This document shows positions 1-12,977 of a stretch of 64,000 nucleotides of DNA, one piece after another (positions within the stretch are counted from its first letter, which is position 1; each line of letters starts with the position of its first letter). The stretch lies in the NCBI GenBank assembly GCA_024811115.1, contig JAKOGH010000825.1, positions 1 to 64,000 on the forward strand, written 5' to 3'. This DNA comes from Terana coerulea. Taxonomy: Eukaryota; Basidiomycota; Agaricomycetes; Polyporales; Phanerochaetaceae. The notes under the pieces are model-generated. The model was not told the origin of the DNA. It ran no database searches and saw only the letters and a program-made list of their open reading frames with translations. The translations under genes were made by a program, and so were the position numbers.

Positions 1-540
1 GGGAATGAGTAATTGAATCAAATCTAACTCAATCTATATACAATAGTATCACTGATTCTAAGTGCTGCTGCCCCACCAAGTCCAAATGCAGTTATTATCT
101 TATTTGTCTGAAGCTAATTTAGAGGCCGGCTGCTCCATGTGCTTCTTTGTCAGATTAAGTGCATATCAGCTGGTTCCATGCTGGGGCCAAATCAGTTCTC
201 GGTCACAAGTAATCAGCCTGTGTGCATGCACTTAATGATCGGACTACATCTATTTTGGCAAAGCAAGGCTGCTATTCAGGGATATTTCTGATTTGATGCA
301 GCGGGCCAAAGAAAATGTAATGATCGATTTCTTGATAAGGGCTAGCGATACGCTAATATAAGTGTGACGAGTTACTACTAGTTATCAGTAGTAGAGAAAA
401 TAGACTTTGAGGCAGCAAAAATGCCTTCAAAGGTAGGAGGTAAGAGAATCAAACCAATGGCTTGCGAAAGATAACCGGTTGTATAGGCATAGCTGAAGAT
501 CCTTACAGAGCAGTAGTCCACTAAGCTATATTGTAAGCTC
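1..540. other. Unassigned sequence at left edge
   Basis: No open frame, RNA gene or repeat shared with the rest of the window was recognised here. The sequence is somewhat less AT-rich than what follows and runs into the Helitron-associated tandem repeats at about 540. Confidence 0.4.
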
Positions 541-1000
541 TATAGCTCAAGCTGTCGAGGTATTATGATTATGATAATATTTTAGAATGCTTTTAAAAGC
601 CTTTATATATGCTTGCATATTTACATGATTTCTGGTATTTTATTTATATTTTGTATCCCACTCTGTTACTGTTACTCACTGGTCAGAGTAAATTATAGAT
701 TTAAAAAGCCAAATAAATTTCGATAATTATGAACATATTCATAGAGATGCATATATATATAAACACATATCTGCATGCTCTTTAAATGCTATTATATTGT
801 CCAGATGGTAGAAGCCCTTGGCCGCCTTTGTTAACCATGTAAGCCTTATAGCTTAGGCTGTGCATGTTCTAAAATGGCAATTATACTTCACAATGCTTAT
901 AACATGCAATTCCACATGCATGAATATGTTCACAATTTTTAGTTTTAGATTTAGTTTATGGTGCGCCACCATTCACTTGCCAGAGCTGCATCTAAGTATA
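540..1000 (+). repeat. About 300-bp degenerate tandem repeats, Helitron copy A leader
   Basis: Two units of roughly 300 bp can be aligned by eye. Each runs through 'agctcaagctgt', a 'gcttgcatatttacatg'-like stretch, 'actcactggtcaga', 'aattatgaacatattca' and 'agatggtagaagccctt'. The same unit recurs at 18,340-19,000 and, inverted, at 22,860-23,530, each time next to Helitron-derived sequence. It is therefore probably a subterminal component of that Helitron family. It is non-coding. Confidence 0.6.
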
Positions 1001-2279
1001 TTATATGCAATCCATCCTAGCCCTTGTGCTATGGCTGGAGCCTTTATAGCAATAGTTATAAACTTGCTTATGACATCTATACTACTATTAACCCATATCA
1101 GCTGGTCAAAATTGCCAGCTCACCATTTAAAATATTGAGCAAACTTGTCAAAGCTGTAGCACTTCAGACTTGCCTGCTAATTTGAGTTTAAAACTAAGTG
1201 CCCGGTCCGGCCCTAAACAATTCACATGCTCTGCAAGCCTTGTCTTTTGTTGGATGTCTTGCAACTCTTCCTCTTATCACTACAAACTCTGACACAAACT
1301 CAAGTGCTATAGATATCAATAAGGGTATAACATTCTATACCTCTCTGCTAGTGCTCTGAAGTCATTTGCTATGCCTCAGAGACATAGCATTAGGCTTTAT
1401 AACAGTTTGTTGAATGCCTGTAATAGTATAAATAGTATAACAGACACCTATTCAGAAAGTTCTATATTGCTAAGCAATTTGCTTATGATAGAGCACCAAC
1501 TCAGAAAGTCTCGAGTCAGATAATGGCATGGTTTTGGGCACCATTATGAAAGGCACATACTATTGGATAATATAGTTTTGGGCACTAAAATGACAAATCT
1601 CTAGAATTCAGACAATATGGCACTAAAACCACTGCAAAAAACTTTCCAAAAGTCCCTTACAGTGAAGCATGCTATAATAATGTGTATGACTGGATTGCAT
1701 CTGTTTATGAACAGTTATATATGCTTTACACTACTTCTAAGCATACTATAGAGGTTTTTAGCCTGCTATTGTAAGCTATTTTCTCAAAGACAATTTATGT
1801 ATAGGCATAACTTCATGCAAAAATAGAAAGCAATGCCTACAATGTTTCAATAAAATGGCTTTCTACTACTTAAACCTTATTCTATAAACCTGTTCTAACA
1901 GTTTGAGTATGCTCTAATGCAAACCAAAAGGTCCTTGGTGGTGGCATTGAAAAGAAGTCTAAATTTCACAGATTTAACAAATAGACTGCCTTAGAACTTC
2001 AGCCATATAGTAGCTTAGATTTGATGACTGAAAATAAAACTTACAGACTTGCTGGATATATATATAGTAGTGACAAGCATTCTTTTTCCAAATATAACTG
2101 CTTTGCCAATTCCAATTGATATACTATGTCAAAAAGCATTAAGAAACACACTTAAATGTATATTCTAAAAGTATACCATTACTCAGGAAGAAATATATAT
2201 ATATAAACTTGGCAACCATTGAGCAACTTTTTAAGCAACATACATGTATATAATGTTCAGTATTCTTAACATTATTTGA

Positions 2280-3190
2280 ACCAAACAAAACTGCATCGAC
2301 AGATATAAAGCACAAATAGTTATCCAGAAGTGAATATGCTGCAGAAGAAAAGCTAAAAGAGAATGTACGCTATAATACTCATTGTAAAAATAATAAGACA
2401 TATCAAGCAAAATACAAAGCCCACAAAAAGGAAAAGTATATTTCAGACAAGTTCCCTTCTAAGCCACCTAGTAAAGAATTACTTATAGAGGTAATAGATG
2501 ATTTCTGTGAGCATAGTAGCTATACTAAGTTAGATAAATATGGCTGTGTAGCTTGTACAGCTTTAGCACCTATTAAACAGCTAACACTGCTTAGTAAAGT
2601 TCAATATCCCTTTAACTGCTTGAAAATAAGTGGTATTACTTGGATTGAGCACATGTCTGCAAATGATCTAATTTCTGATATACGTGGCCACATTGAATAA
2701 CTGGACATCTGCTGTAGCACCAGTCCACCAGCTATTATTTTATGGTTCTCTATCACCTAGTGATTTTGTTTGCTTAGGCCATATAACCCTCAGGTAGCTA
2801 TTATAGTATAATTGGATATAAGATATTAAGCTAGTTTTATATTTCACGCAATATATTTCTCTCCTAAGCCCTTTGAGTAGGGCAGGACTTCAGCACTACA
2901 GCAGATGTCCAGTTGTTCAGTGTGGCCACATGTATATCAAAACCTGTTCCTACCTTTAATGATAAGCATATATGTAGCTCATGCATTTCCAGCTTGCAAA
3001 ATGGCAATATACCCAAGTTTGCATTAGCTAATAGCTTGAAGATATATCAATAGTATTACAAAACTTGGACTGAACTGAACAACTGCTGATTTTAAGAATT
3101 ATTTACAACTACTGTGTTGTTAGAGTGTTAGTATTAAAAATGCATCAAGTGCGAGCTAATACAATTTGTCATGCTTTCAGCAAGAATGCT
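2280..3190 (+). pseudogene. Helitron protein N-terminal fragment (copy A)
   Basis: A lysine-rich then Cys-containing open stretch runs from about 2,330 to 2,680, is cut by a 250-bp TIR element (2,683-2,932), and resumes with SKPVP-like and ALANSL-like pieces. Taking the insert out and leaving one TATA makes this stretch the same length as the equivalent part of copy C, so the insert is secondary. Beyond 3,060 stops accumulate. In intact relatives this region precedes the HUH endonuclease domain; its function is not established. It is a fossil. Confidence 0.6.
2683..2932. mobile_element. 250-bp TIR element (MITE) with TATA target duplication
   Basis: The ends are inverted repeats of about 40 bp with core CTGGACATCTGCTGTAG (left) and CTACAGCAGATGTCCAG (right). 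TATA is present on both sides (2,679-2,682 and 2,933-2,936). Removing the element plus one TATA leaves a stretch equal in length to Helitron copy C, which confirms the edges. It has no coding capacity. The small size and TA-containing duplication suggest a Tc1/mariner-like non-autonomous element, but a 4-bp duplication leaves the superfamily open. Confidence 0.75.
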
Positions 3191-3677
3191 TTGGTATATA
3201 ATATAAATATTGTTGTATAGCTACAACTAAAGCACATTTCGAAATGCAAAGATTATTATAGATGTTAACAGTATTCACTAAAATGTATAAATGGTTAGAA
3301 TCCTTTATTATATTTAACTCACTTATAACTTTGCTGATGACATAAATATTGCTATAGTGAAAATATTATAAAACTGCTAAAAACATAGTTTCTAATTTAT
3401 ATTACATGCATTTTATTATAGTTTACTATATACGTCTAATTATCATAAATATATTTTTATTAGAATACCTAATATTTATATATTTTCTCTACAGCTATAT
3501 GAGCAGTATAACTACAACACTATATGATGCTATTGCTTTGTCATTCTATTAGCATCAGTATTCACTTCATGTATGAAGTCATAAATATTACCTAATAATA
3601 TAGCACTACACTATCTTCAATCTTTGCATACATGCAATATGCTATAATGAGGTGTGCATGATATAGACCTAGAACTA
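3190..3677. repeat. AT-rich repeat related to 13,020-13,800
   Basis: A non-coding, very AT-rich segment. Several stretches (TTGTATAGCTACAAC, a block resembling 'cttcatgtatgaagtcataaat', 'gcaatatgctataa') recall the interior of the TIR element at 12,978-13,834, so it is probably a decayed member of that family. No clear ends were found. Confidence 0.35.
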
Positions 3678-4574
3678 GATTGCCTAAAAGTTTTATAATA
3701 TTGCAAAACTTAAAAATAATAAAAGTATATGTAGAAGATTAGCATATATATATTTTAAGTTAGGAAAGCATGCAATATAAATGCTTTATAGCTACAAAGC
3801 TCTACAATAAAGCTTTTTTTTCTCGCTATAGCTACATTACCATATATGGTAAGTCCGAATGGATAAATGCACGCTATACGCTAAACTAGCATTGTGAATG
3901 AATCAACTATAATTTGGCGATAAAATATGCTACAGACTTGTTGCATAGCTTAACATAAACCAGCTCATTTCTGCTTTTATGGCCATGCTAAGCAGGCTTA
4001 CTATCTGCGGTAAATATTACACTATTCTGCAAATAATATGGATTATTAGTTTGCAAAAACTTAAATACGCCATTATTTGGTAGTAAGTAGTTATATACAG
4101 CTATGCTTTTATATATTTGTGCATATTGGCGTATAGATTATATGTATAAAGTTTGATTTGTACATATACCTTATACACATGTATAAATGTTACAAACTAT
4201 TGACTAACTACTCATAACATATACTGCACTACTAAGGTAACACCTTGCCAGAGCGCAGAGCCACACAATGTGGTCTGGAAAGCAGACATGTCTAGGTTTA
4301 TTTCAAGCCATGCAATAAGTTTGTAGCATATTTGATTGCCAAACTATAGTTGATTCATTCACAATGCTAGTTTAACATATAGCGCGCATTTATCCATCCG
4401 GACTTGCCATATATGATAGTGTGGCTGTATCGAAAAAAACCCTGTTCTGGGGCTTTGTGACTATAAAGCATTTATATCGCAAGCTTTCTTAATTAAAAAT
4501 GTATAAGCTAATCTTTCTATGCGTACTTGCGTTATTTTTAAGCTTTGCTATATCATAAAACTTGTTAGACAATC
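3678..4574. mobile_element. Foldback element with about 230-250 bp inverted arms
   Basis: The left arm (about 3,678-3,930) and right arm (about 4,345-4,574) are near-complementary over their length. From outside in they share GATTGcCTAA, AAGTTTTATaATAT, CTTAAAAATAA, TATAAATGCTTTATAG, AAGTCCGgATGGATAAATGC and CATTGTGAATGAATCAACTATA. The unpaired middle is about 400 bp and shows no protein. No clear target duplication is visible. A diverged copy is found at about 14,130-14,590 and 17,765-18,060. Confidence 0.7.
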
Positions 4575-7420
4575 GTAAGCTAATCTTTTACGCATGCTAA
4601 CTATACTTGCGTTATTTCTGAGCTTTACTCTACATGCTGAAGCATTCTGATTAAATCAATGCAGCTACACGAAGCTGAGATCAAATTACTCTTGTGTATT
4701 ACTTTTGACTGCTACTATATCTCTACAGGTAGTTGCAACTGCATCTGTGCAGGCCATTTTTAGTACACTAGGTGGCTGGCTGCTAGCCTTAGCTGCAAAT
4801 ACTCCCTTCACAAATCACTCATTGCATAATCTTGTCCCTACTGATTGTAATCTGTATAGAACGCCTGGTAGACCGACCACGTCTCACCAGAACGTATGCC
4901 CAAGCGCGCAAAGCACAATGAATTCAAAACTGTTTCGCTCGAACCAAGTGCCTGTTTTGGATGTCGGATGGGTTGCATATGTTGAGATGGCTTTGGCGTC
5001 ATGTCAGCTCAGCAACCAATATGTGGCAGGTGTTGTGAGTTGTCTGCTAATGAATCTCTTTAGTCAAGGGTATCTGTAAATAATATTTTCTTGCCATACC
5101 CTGTGCTCAATAGATACAGATATGCTTGCAAGGTGGAAAAGCATCTGTAACTATAGTTTCAGCTGACTAGAACTAGCTGGCGTCTGAATATTTTTGCACG
5201 AAGCAATTGGTTGGCGCTGTAACTGTCACCTTGAACGTTGACACTCACTGCGCTTCCTCCCTCTATACAAAGAGCCTATACAGCTGTATTCTAGAGACTT
5301 GTAAGGATGGTAAGAGCAGGATATACAGGCATTCTCTCTAGGCATCCTTAATGACATACCGTGCTTACTATTGCCACCAAGTTACATACCTGGCCGGGTT
5401 CAAACATGGACACCTTTCTGCAAAAGCAGTACCATGTTGCTAAGCTAGTCAACACCATGAAGGCTACATGGCTAATGTCAAGCACGGTGTTTGCTATATT
5501 GACACAAAGAGTGATCATGTTCAGACAACAAGTGCTATTGTCGCCGATGGCACTGATGCTGCCTCGGTTGATGACCCTCTTCGCGGACACACCGGCAGCA
5601 CTGTCAGCGCTCCGCACGCCCTCCACTGTACCCTTTACGGTAGGCGGCATTGACCAACCACCGCTGATAAACGTGATCGGCACATGTTACCGAGCATGAA
5701 TAAGAAAGCTGCACTCACCACAAAAGATGTTCGTTGCGAAAGGGTTATTAAAATGTTAATCACATGACTCGCAACAATACACGAGAGAACGTCCAGGCCG
5801 GTGAGTTTGTCACTTAGACCCATAACAAGCTGCTTATAATGAGTTACGCACTTAGGTTTAGACATAAAAGCTGCGTACATGATGTTTAATCAACACTTTG
5901 TCAGAGGCCTCATCATGCCTGTGAGCATCTCAACGACTTAGGGTTATTCAGCATGACCTCAGGGACTTTAAACAGCTTACGGTTTTCCTGGATGCATTCC
6001 ATCACATGGTCAAGCATGTTCGTGGCACACCCTGAAATGTATGGAAAGAGAAGAGTGATCCGTGAAGTTGCTGTGAACGGGGACAAATTGCCTCATACAG
6101 CACTCAGTGCTCGTTAAGATTCAGCACCCAAAATAAATGACTTAGCGCTAGACCTGGGTGGTATGACTTCTTCAACGCCTCTTTCCAAAGCTTCAGTGAT
6201 CGGGATGCTCTAAGCGTCTTTTTCAGCTGGAATCGTGCCTGTTAAGCTTTGTATGTAGCATATAAATATGTTATACTGTCATAATGGAGTGGTGACTACA
6301 ACCTATACTGGTGGCCTAAGGGTTGTATAGGGGCCAATAGCTGATATCCGCATATTACATTGCGCTGTATAGCTGCAAGTTCACAATGCAGTGATTTCAA
6401 TGCTATGTAGATATTAGCATTTGCATGCTATGTATACTACCTAAGCACTCTAGCTAGCAACAGGTAAGTACAGATTGATATGAGTATTAATAGGTTGTAG
6501 GTGGTATACCTAACACTACCAAACTCATTAACTTATGTAAGTTACATACTCCCATGACTATGCTTAAGCTCATTGTGAATATGCGCTGAATCTGTTTGTT
6601 TAAATAGCATATTGATCATTATGTCTATAGCCCATGAATTTGCTTTTAGTATAGGTAAGTCAGTATTTACCATCATCTTGTTGCTCTCTCTGCTCTAAAC
6701 TCCACCTAGCATAGCTCTAAAGTCTTACTAGTAACCACACATTATCATAAATACGTGACCTAAAAGATATTATAGTCAGTCAAGTAATATGGCCAGTAAT
6801 AGTCGCCGCTTAGAAATAAAATGGGTCCACTAGCTGATAAGTGAGCTGCACTGCTAAAGTCAATAGCATGATTTTGTTAAAACACGTCTGTAGTTGCTGT
6901 TATTTCTCTCTGCTTGTAATGTACAAACCGTGACCCGTCGCACCAGTTGTCAACTTGTCTGATTGGGCCCAACACTCAACGCATTTGTAGCTATGCATAC
7001 AGAATACCCATCTGATTTGAAGGAACACCTTGTGCAATGCTGAAGGTGTGAACCTGTGCGAGAAGTACAGTCAAGTCACTGATCCACTCAGCTACTGGTT
7101 GATCAAGGACCACGGAAGGAGACGACCCTCAATTCAAGAAATCATACACACTTGTACGCCCAACCATCGTTCAAGCTGAGCTTCTAAACAAATTTGAAGC
7201 TATCCACAATATTCACCTCTTTGTCGCTACAAACTCTTGCATTCCAGAATCCATTGCACTTACTCAAAAGATCATCTCAATGGATGCCTTAGAGCACGAT
7301 ACGGAGCTGCAGACATTGTGGAAAATACAGACGGTGAAATATATGGACCCCAACGTCTTTGTATTTCTTCATGGGATTGCCGTTGACCAACTCGTGCTGC
7401 AACGCTCGTAGTCACTTTAG
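4575..7420. other. Unassigned, moderately AT-rich stretch
   Basis: At 4,507-4,640 a motif of about 60 bp ('taagctaatctt' to 'gcgttattt') occurs twice in tandem. From about 4,700 base composition is closer to that of genes, and scattered open frames of 60-125 codons exist on both strands (for example 4,705-5,079 plus and 5,348-5,683 minus). None shows a domain I recognise, and none has a credible intron pattern or neighbour to join. About 7,140-7,410 is open for some 90 codons in the frame leading into the transposase fossil and may be its upstream part. This may be old host or transposon coding DNA that has lost identity. Confidence 0.4.
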
Positions 7421-7850
7421 GGCATGTACAATGTTTCCTTGTAGCATCCGATACTCAGTGCAGGTTCTGCTACGATGGATCTTTTCCTTACATGTTTACG
7501 TGAGCAGGTGGTGAGTTTAGCTCCTCTTCACTTCTCGATCTGAGTGCTGATTCACTTCATGCTCACCTCTTCGTGGCAGGCACCTTAGCTCAATCCTTGT
7601 TCTGATCTAAAGAGTGTTATGGTTGTAGACAAATGTGGCATATATCATATTGAAGATATAGGAGAGAGTTTCTAATTCTATATACTGCAAGTAGTCAATA
7701 GTCTGTAAGTGCATATTTGGTATATCTGCCTCCAGACTCCTCCGATTTTAATCTAATCGAATAAGCATTCTCTTCAATCAAACATTAATTATAATGACAT
7801 GAAGGCTTGTTTATGGTGTCTGAGATACTCCTATGGTTCATTTATTAAAC
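7420..7850 (+). pseudogene. Tc1/mariner-type (DDE_3) transposase fossil, C-terminal part
   Basis: Broken plus-strand frames contain pieces typical of the DDE_3 transposase core. First comes KSVMVVDKCGIYH at about 7,605-7,640, where family members usually have an Asp-Asn pair followed by I/H residues. Then comes YLPPDSSDFNLIE at about 7,715-7,750, equivalent to the family PPYSPDFNPIE signature that carries the last acidic catalytic residue, followed by a premature stop and an AFSSIK-like tail. A piece upstream ending LNPCSDLK fits the usual linker. Stops and frame changes show it is dead. Its inverted repeats were not located. Confidence 0.6.
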
Positions 7851-10800
7851 AACGGCATCTATAACTGCAGATGATGATGTGAGGTAAAGTAGCAAACTTT
7901 GTCAAGGGTAACATCTGCCTTCAGGCAATTCAGTCTGATTCCAGTCAGCTGCTGACAGGTAGTACTGGGTCCATCAGTGGCTTACGAAGCATAGCCTGCA
8001 CGTACAGACCCTCAATAGCGACAGAGAGGGCAGCTGCTGACACCTTTTTCAGCGCTCAAAGTCACGAGACATCAAGTGTGCCCATCCTCAACAGGCGGTA
8101 GTGGGGACAAGAGTGAGCACCAATAATGTTCTGCATTGCCAAAATCATGACAGTGGGCGGAAGAAGACTGGTGTCCATTAACGTTGTTGTTGCGCACCAA
8201 ACAAGCACTGAAAGCAAACCCGCAAACAGCTGCTTGCCAACTTTAAGGACAGTTTCAATACAATCCTGCTCCGGCTCAAGGAGACATACTAGGTGGTCAC
8301 CTGTTTCATTGTACGAATCAGCAACACTGAGCTCGAGCTTCTCCTTCACCGGCTAACTCTTTTCATGAATCTCATCTAGCCGCTTTCTCCACTTTGCACG
8401 CATTACCTTCTTTGCTGTAGTTTCCGAAGGCTTGTCTTGAGGTGGTCGCAACGCAGCACTGAAGAGGCGATTACAAAGATAAGGGCATGGCCAAGAAGCA
8501 AATTAAGAAAAGCGTTGAGCTTGGCTCTGAAGGTAACTTGCTCGCGTCATCGTTGGCAGTGCACCGTCCACTACTTCAGCAATGATGGGATTAGGCAGCA
8601 TCCTCGCTGGCCTGATCGCTATGAAAAGTGCGCCCAGGGCGCGATCCAGGCTAAACGGGAATGGTTTCTGTGCTCGCTGACCCGCCTTCGGTGAATACCG
8701 CCATACTCGCACAATCATCTTGTTTTTACTCGCGCACTCTAAGATGACAGTCGAAGAGTTGCTCACGTCGCTCTAACCTCCGCTCCGCCTACATGCTGCT
8801 AGCGTCGAGCTCATAACTCCAAACTTCACGTAAGATCTTGGTAACACCACCAACGATGCCCAAATCAACCAAGAGAGTACGCACCCGGACATCTCTTGTG
8901 GCCTGAATTGATTCATGTGTTGTACATAGGCCGGATCTTCGAGGAATTACCCACTGATCTTTTTGTACAGAAGAAGTGCCTCTTTACTGCAAAGCGTCAC
9001 TTCGCACATCTACGCACCAGATACCAAGCACAGACGACGGATAGCGGCAGATCCGACGGAAAGCCAAGGATACTAAAAAACTCACACACAAAGGATATGC
9101 AAGGTTATGGGGTACATGCATCAGAGGTCTATAGATTGCGAGTGTTACACTCTAGCCGCTTGGCGCAAATACAATAGGACCTCTCATGTTTTGCGACACC
9201 AAGCCCAGTGTAGGTCAGTAGCATGTGCGCAACATAGGCTTATCAATCTTCTCGCATATCTCTGGGCTAGCGCCGCCATCATAGTCTGAGGAGCTGCGGG
9301 GGGACATTCATATTGCAGTTGAGAAAGAGTCCACGTTGTTGTCGAGCTTAGGATACGAAGCAGGATGGTTATTACAGCTTGAGTGGTATATTGGCCTATA
9401 TGACGCAGTCCCTCACATACTTCGATAGCTACAATGAATGAAGATACAGTTACTACTACACCTTGTCCTCTCTTCAGATTGCTGTTAGCATACTCCTTGA
9501 ACAAGATTCTTTCAAAAGTCTGCATTACACACTTTTGGGAATACTCAGGGTATGAGTATACAAAATAACGTACGTTAAACATCAGCATAGGCGGACGTTG
9601 TCTACGCTACCTAGATGTGTGCAGGCATCAAGCGGCAGTAAATCCTGTATATTTATAAGCCGTCTTGGCATGTGCAGAATAGCGGGCCTCCACATAGGGA
9701 CTGCGACTAAACAGAGCAGCGTAAAGGGCCCGATCTGTACGCGCGTACAGCTACTGTCACCCATCGGTAAAATGCACCGCGGCTGGAGCGCAGTGTAGTC
9801 AGGGATGATATCAGTGTTGTCAGTGGCGCATTATGTCACTCTTCTGCAGAAGATGTTGTAGCCCGTAGACATTACGAGCTCGGGTGCCCATAAGATCTAT
9901 CCCGTTACCTTCACTTTTGATCTCAGAAGGCTGCTACATACTTATTCACTACGAGCAGTAGGAAACTTCAAGGGCCAAAATATAAGCCCTGTAGCATCTC
10001 ACTACGTCTCATATACCTCCCATGCCGCCAAAATCGACGTTTTCTTACACGCGTAGAAGTGGACAATTAGGTGAGGGATCGCATTTGTTTTTGCTGCAGT
10101 GCCACCCCGCCTCCCTGGCTCATGCTGTTGGATGTCAGCTTTCAACGTCGCAGCTACCCATGCATCTAATTATTGCATCAGTTGCGTGCTTCTTTGTCCC
10201 ACACGTCATATATTCAGCCTCCCTCACCACCTGCTGAAAGTATTACCTCCTTCGCAATGGCTTCGCCCGACTCACGACTTCCTCTTCCATCGGTCTGCTC
10301 ACACAGCTGTCCAGTGCTGCATCCGTATAAGCATCTCAGCTGCCAACTGGAATGAAGAGTAGGTCAGTACAATGCTAGCCCATAAAAACGATACAGGGCT
10401 GCTGCGCACATTATGTGGAGCTGCTAAGCTGCGGTTTCAAAGGTGCCGCCAGAAATCTATGGGGAAGGGATGTTGCGTCAGGAAGGTGGCAACGAGTTCG
10501 GCGTTACTCGGAACATGGTGGACATAGCTGCACGTCCAGGCGGCCTATGCCATCCCGCCATAGTAGCCGATTTGGGGTAGCAATGGCGCGGTTCAGAAGC
10601 TTCGGCGCTTGAACTTGACTGGGTGCACGTGAACGCATGCTCAAGCTATCGTAACACTTGGCCCACCACATGGATAACTATGCTACTTTACCAGGAGAGG
10701 ATAAGCCTTCCCCCATGCTATTTATCAAGGGGATCCAAGCGAAAGAGTGAGCCAAAGTCCACATGTAAGTAGAGCACTTATTGTGCTGAGAACGTAGTAC

Positions 10801-11390
10801 CGGTCTCTAGCTCTTTGCAAGACACTAAATCACCTAGCATTCCCACCGCTCCAGTATTTCTGTTTACTATCGGAGTGGAAAAGCTAGAGAGAGGACGCTA
10901 TGAGTCTTTTAATCACGTTGTTTTGTCTCAAGAACATCTACATTAATCGACATGCACCAAATCATCATTCAGGCAATATGTTTTACCGTTGAAGATGTAT
11001 GCCATATTACCCACCAAGGTGCCTGGCAGCGCGCCCGAATGCAATCACCGGCAGCGCACGAGAGTAGAGTACGGGGGAGGAATAAGTTGAACAGTTCTTG
11101 CCAGCGAAGTTTAATAGCCTGCAGTGCACCATTTGAAAAGCGCACGAACGAGGAGAAAAGGCGACATGAGAATAAAAACCAGCATCAGAGATGAAAGACA
11201 AGAGGAGAATAAGAAATTGCGTCAGGATGAACATACTGTTTTACGCCGATTAGAGCATTCTTGACGCATACCAGAGCTATCTTGCGGCAACTTCATAATC
11301 TAGCTCGAAAACATCTTCAATCTGCTATTCGATATTCGTGTGACGGCTACCGTGCGCACAAATGGTTGCTGCATTTGTAACTGCAACAGT
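7850..11390. other. Unassigned stretch, composition near genic but no intact gene
   Basis: Open frames up to 134 codons occur on both strands (for example 8,062-8,349 minus, 8,503-8,766 minus, 9,184-9,588 minus, 10,022-10,620 plus). I could join none of them by introns into a sensible protein, and I recognise no domain. The minus-strand pieces between 8,062 and 9,588 look slightly more protein-like than chance and may be a gene fossil. No tRNA, simple repeat or terminal repeat was seen. Confidence 0.35.
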
Positions 11391-11399
11391 GCGATGTGC

Positions 11400-12960
11400 A
11401 AGCTAGATCTGCTGAGATGGTGGTAGATCATAGTATTATAAGACTTGAACTAAAATGAACAATTACTCATTTCAAGAATTAGACGCAATTATGGTGTTGT
11501 AGGAGTTTCAGTATCAAGGTGAATAAAATGCGAGCAAATGCAATCTGTCATGCTGCACCGATGCTTAATATTACAGATATGTGCCACTAAAGCAAGAAAA
11601 ATTAGACAATGTGCTAGCATTTTTATATTGAGGTCCTACTAAGCCTACCACTGAACAGTATAAGAGATCATCATTTTAAGTATGTTATGGCAAGGTAATG
11701 GCAGCGTTGGAATGGCTTAAACTCAGCTACAAAGGTTACAGAAATATTTAAGTGTCAGAGAATAATATGAAGGAATATCCTGACGACAAACCAGTAGTTG
11801 GTATAGATTATCATGAAGAAAATATCACCAAAAAGTCCAGAATTCACTGCAGTCAATGATAAGGAAGAGGATAAAGACATTATGGAAGGCTGCTGCTCTT
11901 TTATTATATATACCATGGTAACTAAGGAGCTAACTAAGTTAATTAGCAGAGATGTCCACTTGAAAATTCGCAATAAAGCTTTGCTGCACTTTAACTAAGG
12001 TGGAAAGACCTCAGCTATAACTTATTGTTCAACTCCTGAGTCATTATATGATAATCCTCAATTGTATCCACACATGTTTCTTCGGCTATTTCCATACAAA
12101 CTTAGTACAAATTGGTGGCATATTTAGTGATGTATACATTTCCGATAAATAGCACATATAGCATTAACTAGTGTATTATGATATGTGCTTTTCACAAGAT
12201 AATTACCTTCCTTCAATTGCCTTTAATTATCAGCAAATAAAAAGCACTATTAGAGGATTTTTGCTTGCAGCTAGAAATTATTTTAGCATAATTGCAAAAA
12301 GATTAATAAAGACGAAAGAGGCTAATCTAACTAGAGCTGACAGATCAGTCAGAGCATGAGCTTATCAATTCGAAAACAAATTGTCAGGTGCAAAAGAGGA
12401 GTGCTTCAAAATTACCAATGCTATATAAACTGAATAAGTGCTTATATATCAGGCTCAACTATTGGCAGGAAGAATATAAAGAATGACATATGATCTTTAA
12501 CATCATATCTAGGAGCATCAAGCTGATTTACTACTTTTTGCCAGCAAATATAACCTTTCCTATAGCAATTTACTTCGCTGATGCTAATTGAACAGTATAC
12601 CCATTATTTTTGAGCCATGATGAGCATATAAGACTTATTGGAAATAATCCTGTAGTTGGAGCAACACTTATCAAACATGTCTTAGATGCAAGATTGCCAT
12701 ATTCAGGAGTGTATGGAAAAACATCAGGATATTATAAAACAGTAAAATAACAAGGTCATTTGATATTGCACATGCATATGCTTGTATGGAGTAAACATTC
12801 CTTAATGCTTTAAGCAATTGGAGATAGGATTTTAGATTCAGACTTTTAATTTCAAAAGCACATAGTAAAATATTTGGAAAGTGTCCATATTATAGAGTGT
12901 ATTGGTAAAACAGTGAGTGAAATGGAAAACTAAAAACTAATTTAGAGTAATTTAGTGTCA
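11400..12960 (+). pseudogene. Helitron copy B: DUF6570-end, N-terminal and HUH region, decayed
   Basis: The frame is broken but readable. EWLKLSYKGY occurs near 11,710, followed by an open segment (11,813-11,996) with CSFIIYTMVTKELT. Next come YDNPQLYPHMFLRLFPY (about 12,045), YDMCFSQDNYLPSIAFNYQQ (12,177 on; normally the Helitron_like_N core) and GFLLAARNYFSIIAKRL. The HUH rolling-circle motif is preserved as LILHMHMLVW at 12,761-12,790. These match the rolling-circle initiator half of basidiomycete Helitrons. Several stops sit where relatives have Gln (TAA or TAG for CAA or CAG). The copy ends at about 12,960 against a TIR element; no helicase half is present. Confidence 0.75.
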
Positions 12961-12977
12961 ACCTTGTTTGGCTATAC

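Larger units (their letters stand above)
730..3190 (+). mobile_element. Helitron copy A, 5' part, decayed
   Basis: This stretch aligns nearly end to end with 18,780-21,230 (copy C). The shared part begins with a non-coding leader of about 1.5 kb and passes into a decayed open frame at about 2,280. Frame pieces recall the N-terminal half of basidiomycete Helitron proteins: a Cys-rich segment (GCVACTALAPIKQLTLL at about 2,540) and a DUF6570-like segment (NGNIPKFALANSL at about 3,000). Similarity stops near 3,190, where AT-rich inverted-repeat elements begin. No HUH or helicase region remains in this copy. Family assignment rests on recognising the protein pattern; the true Helitron termini were not found. 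Confidence 0.7.

Noticed and set aside
8062..9588. Protein-like minus frames (8,062-8,349, 8,503-8,766, 9,184-9,588)
   Set aside because: They cannot be joined by plausible introns, the strand overlaps with equally long plus frames, and no domain is recognised.
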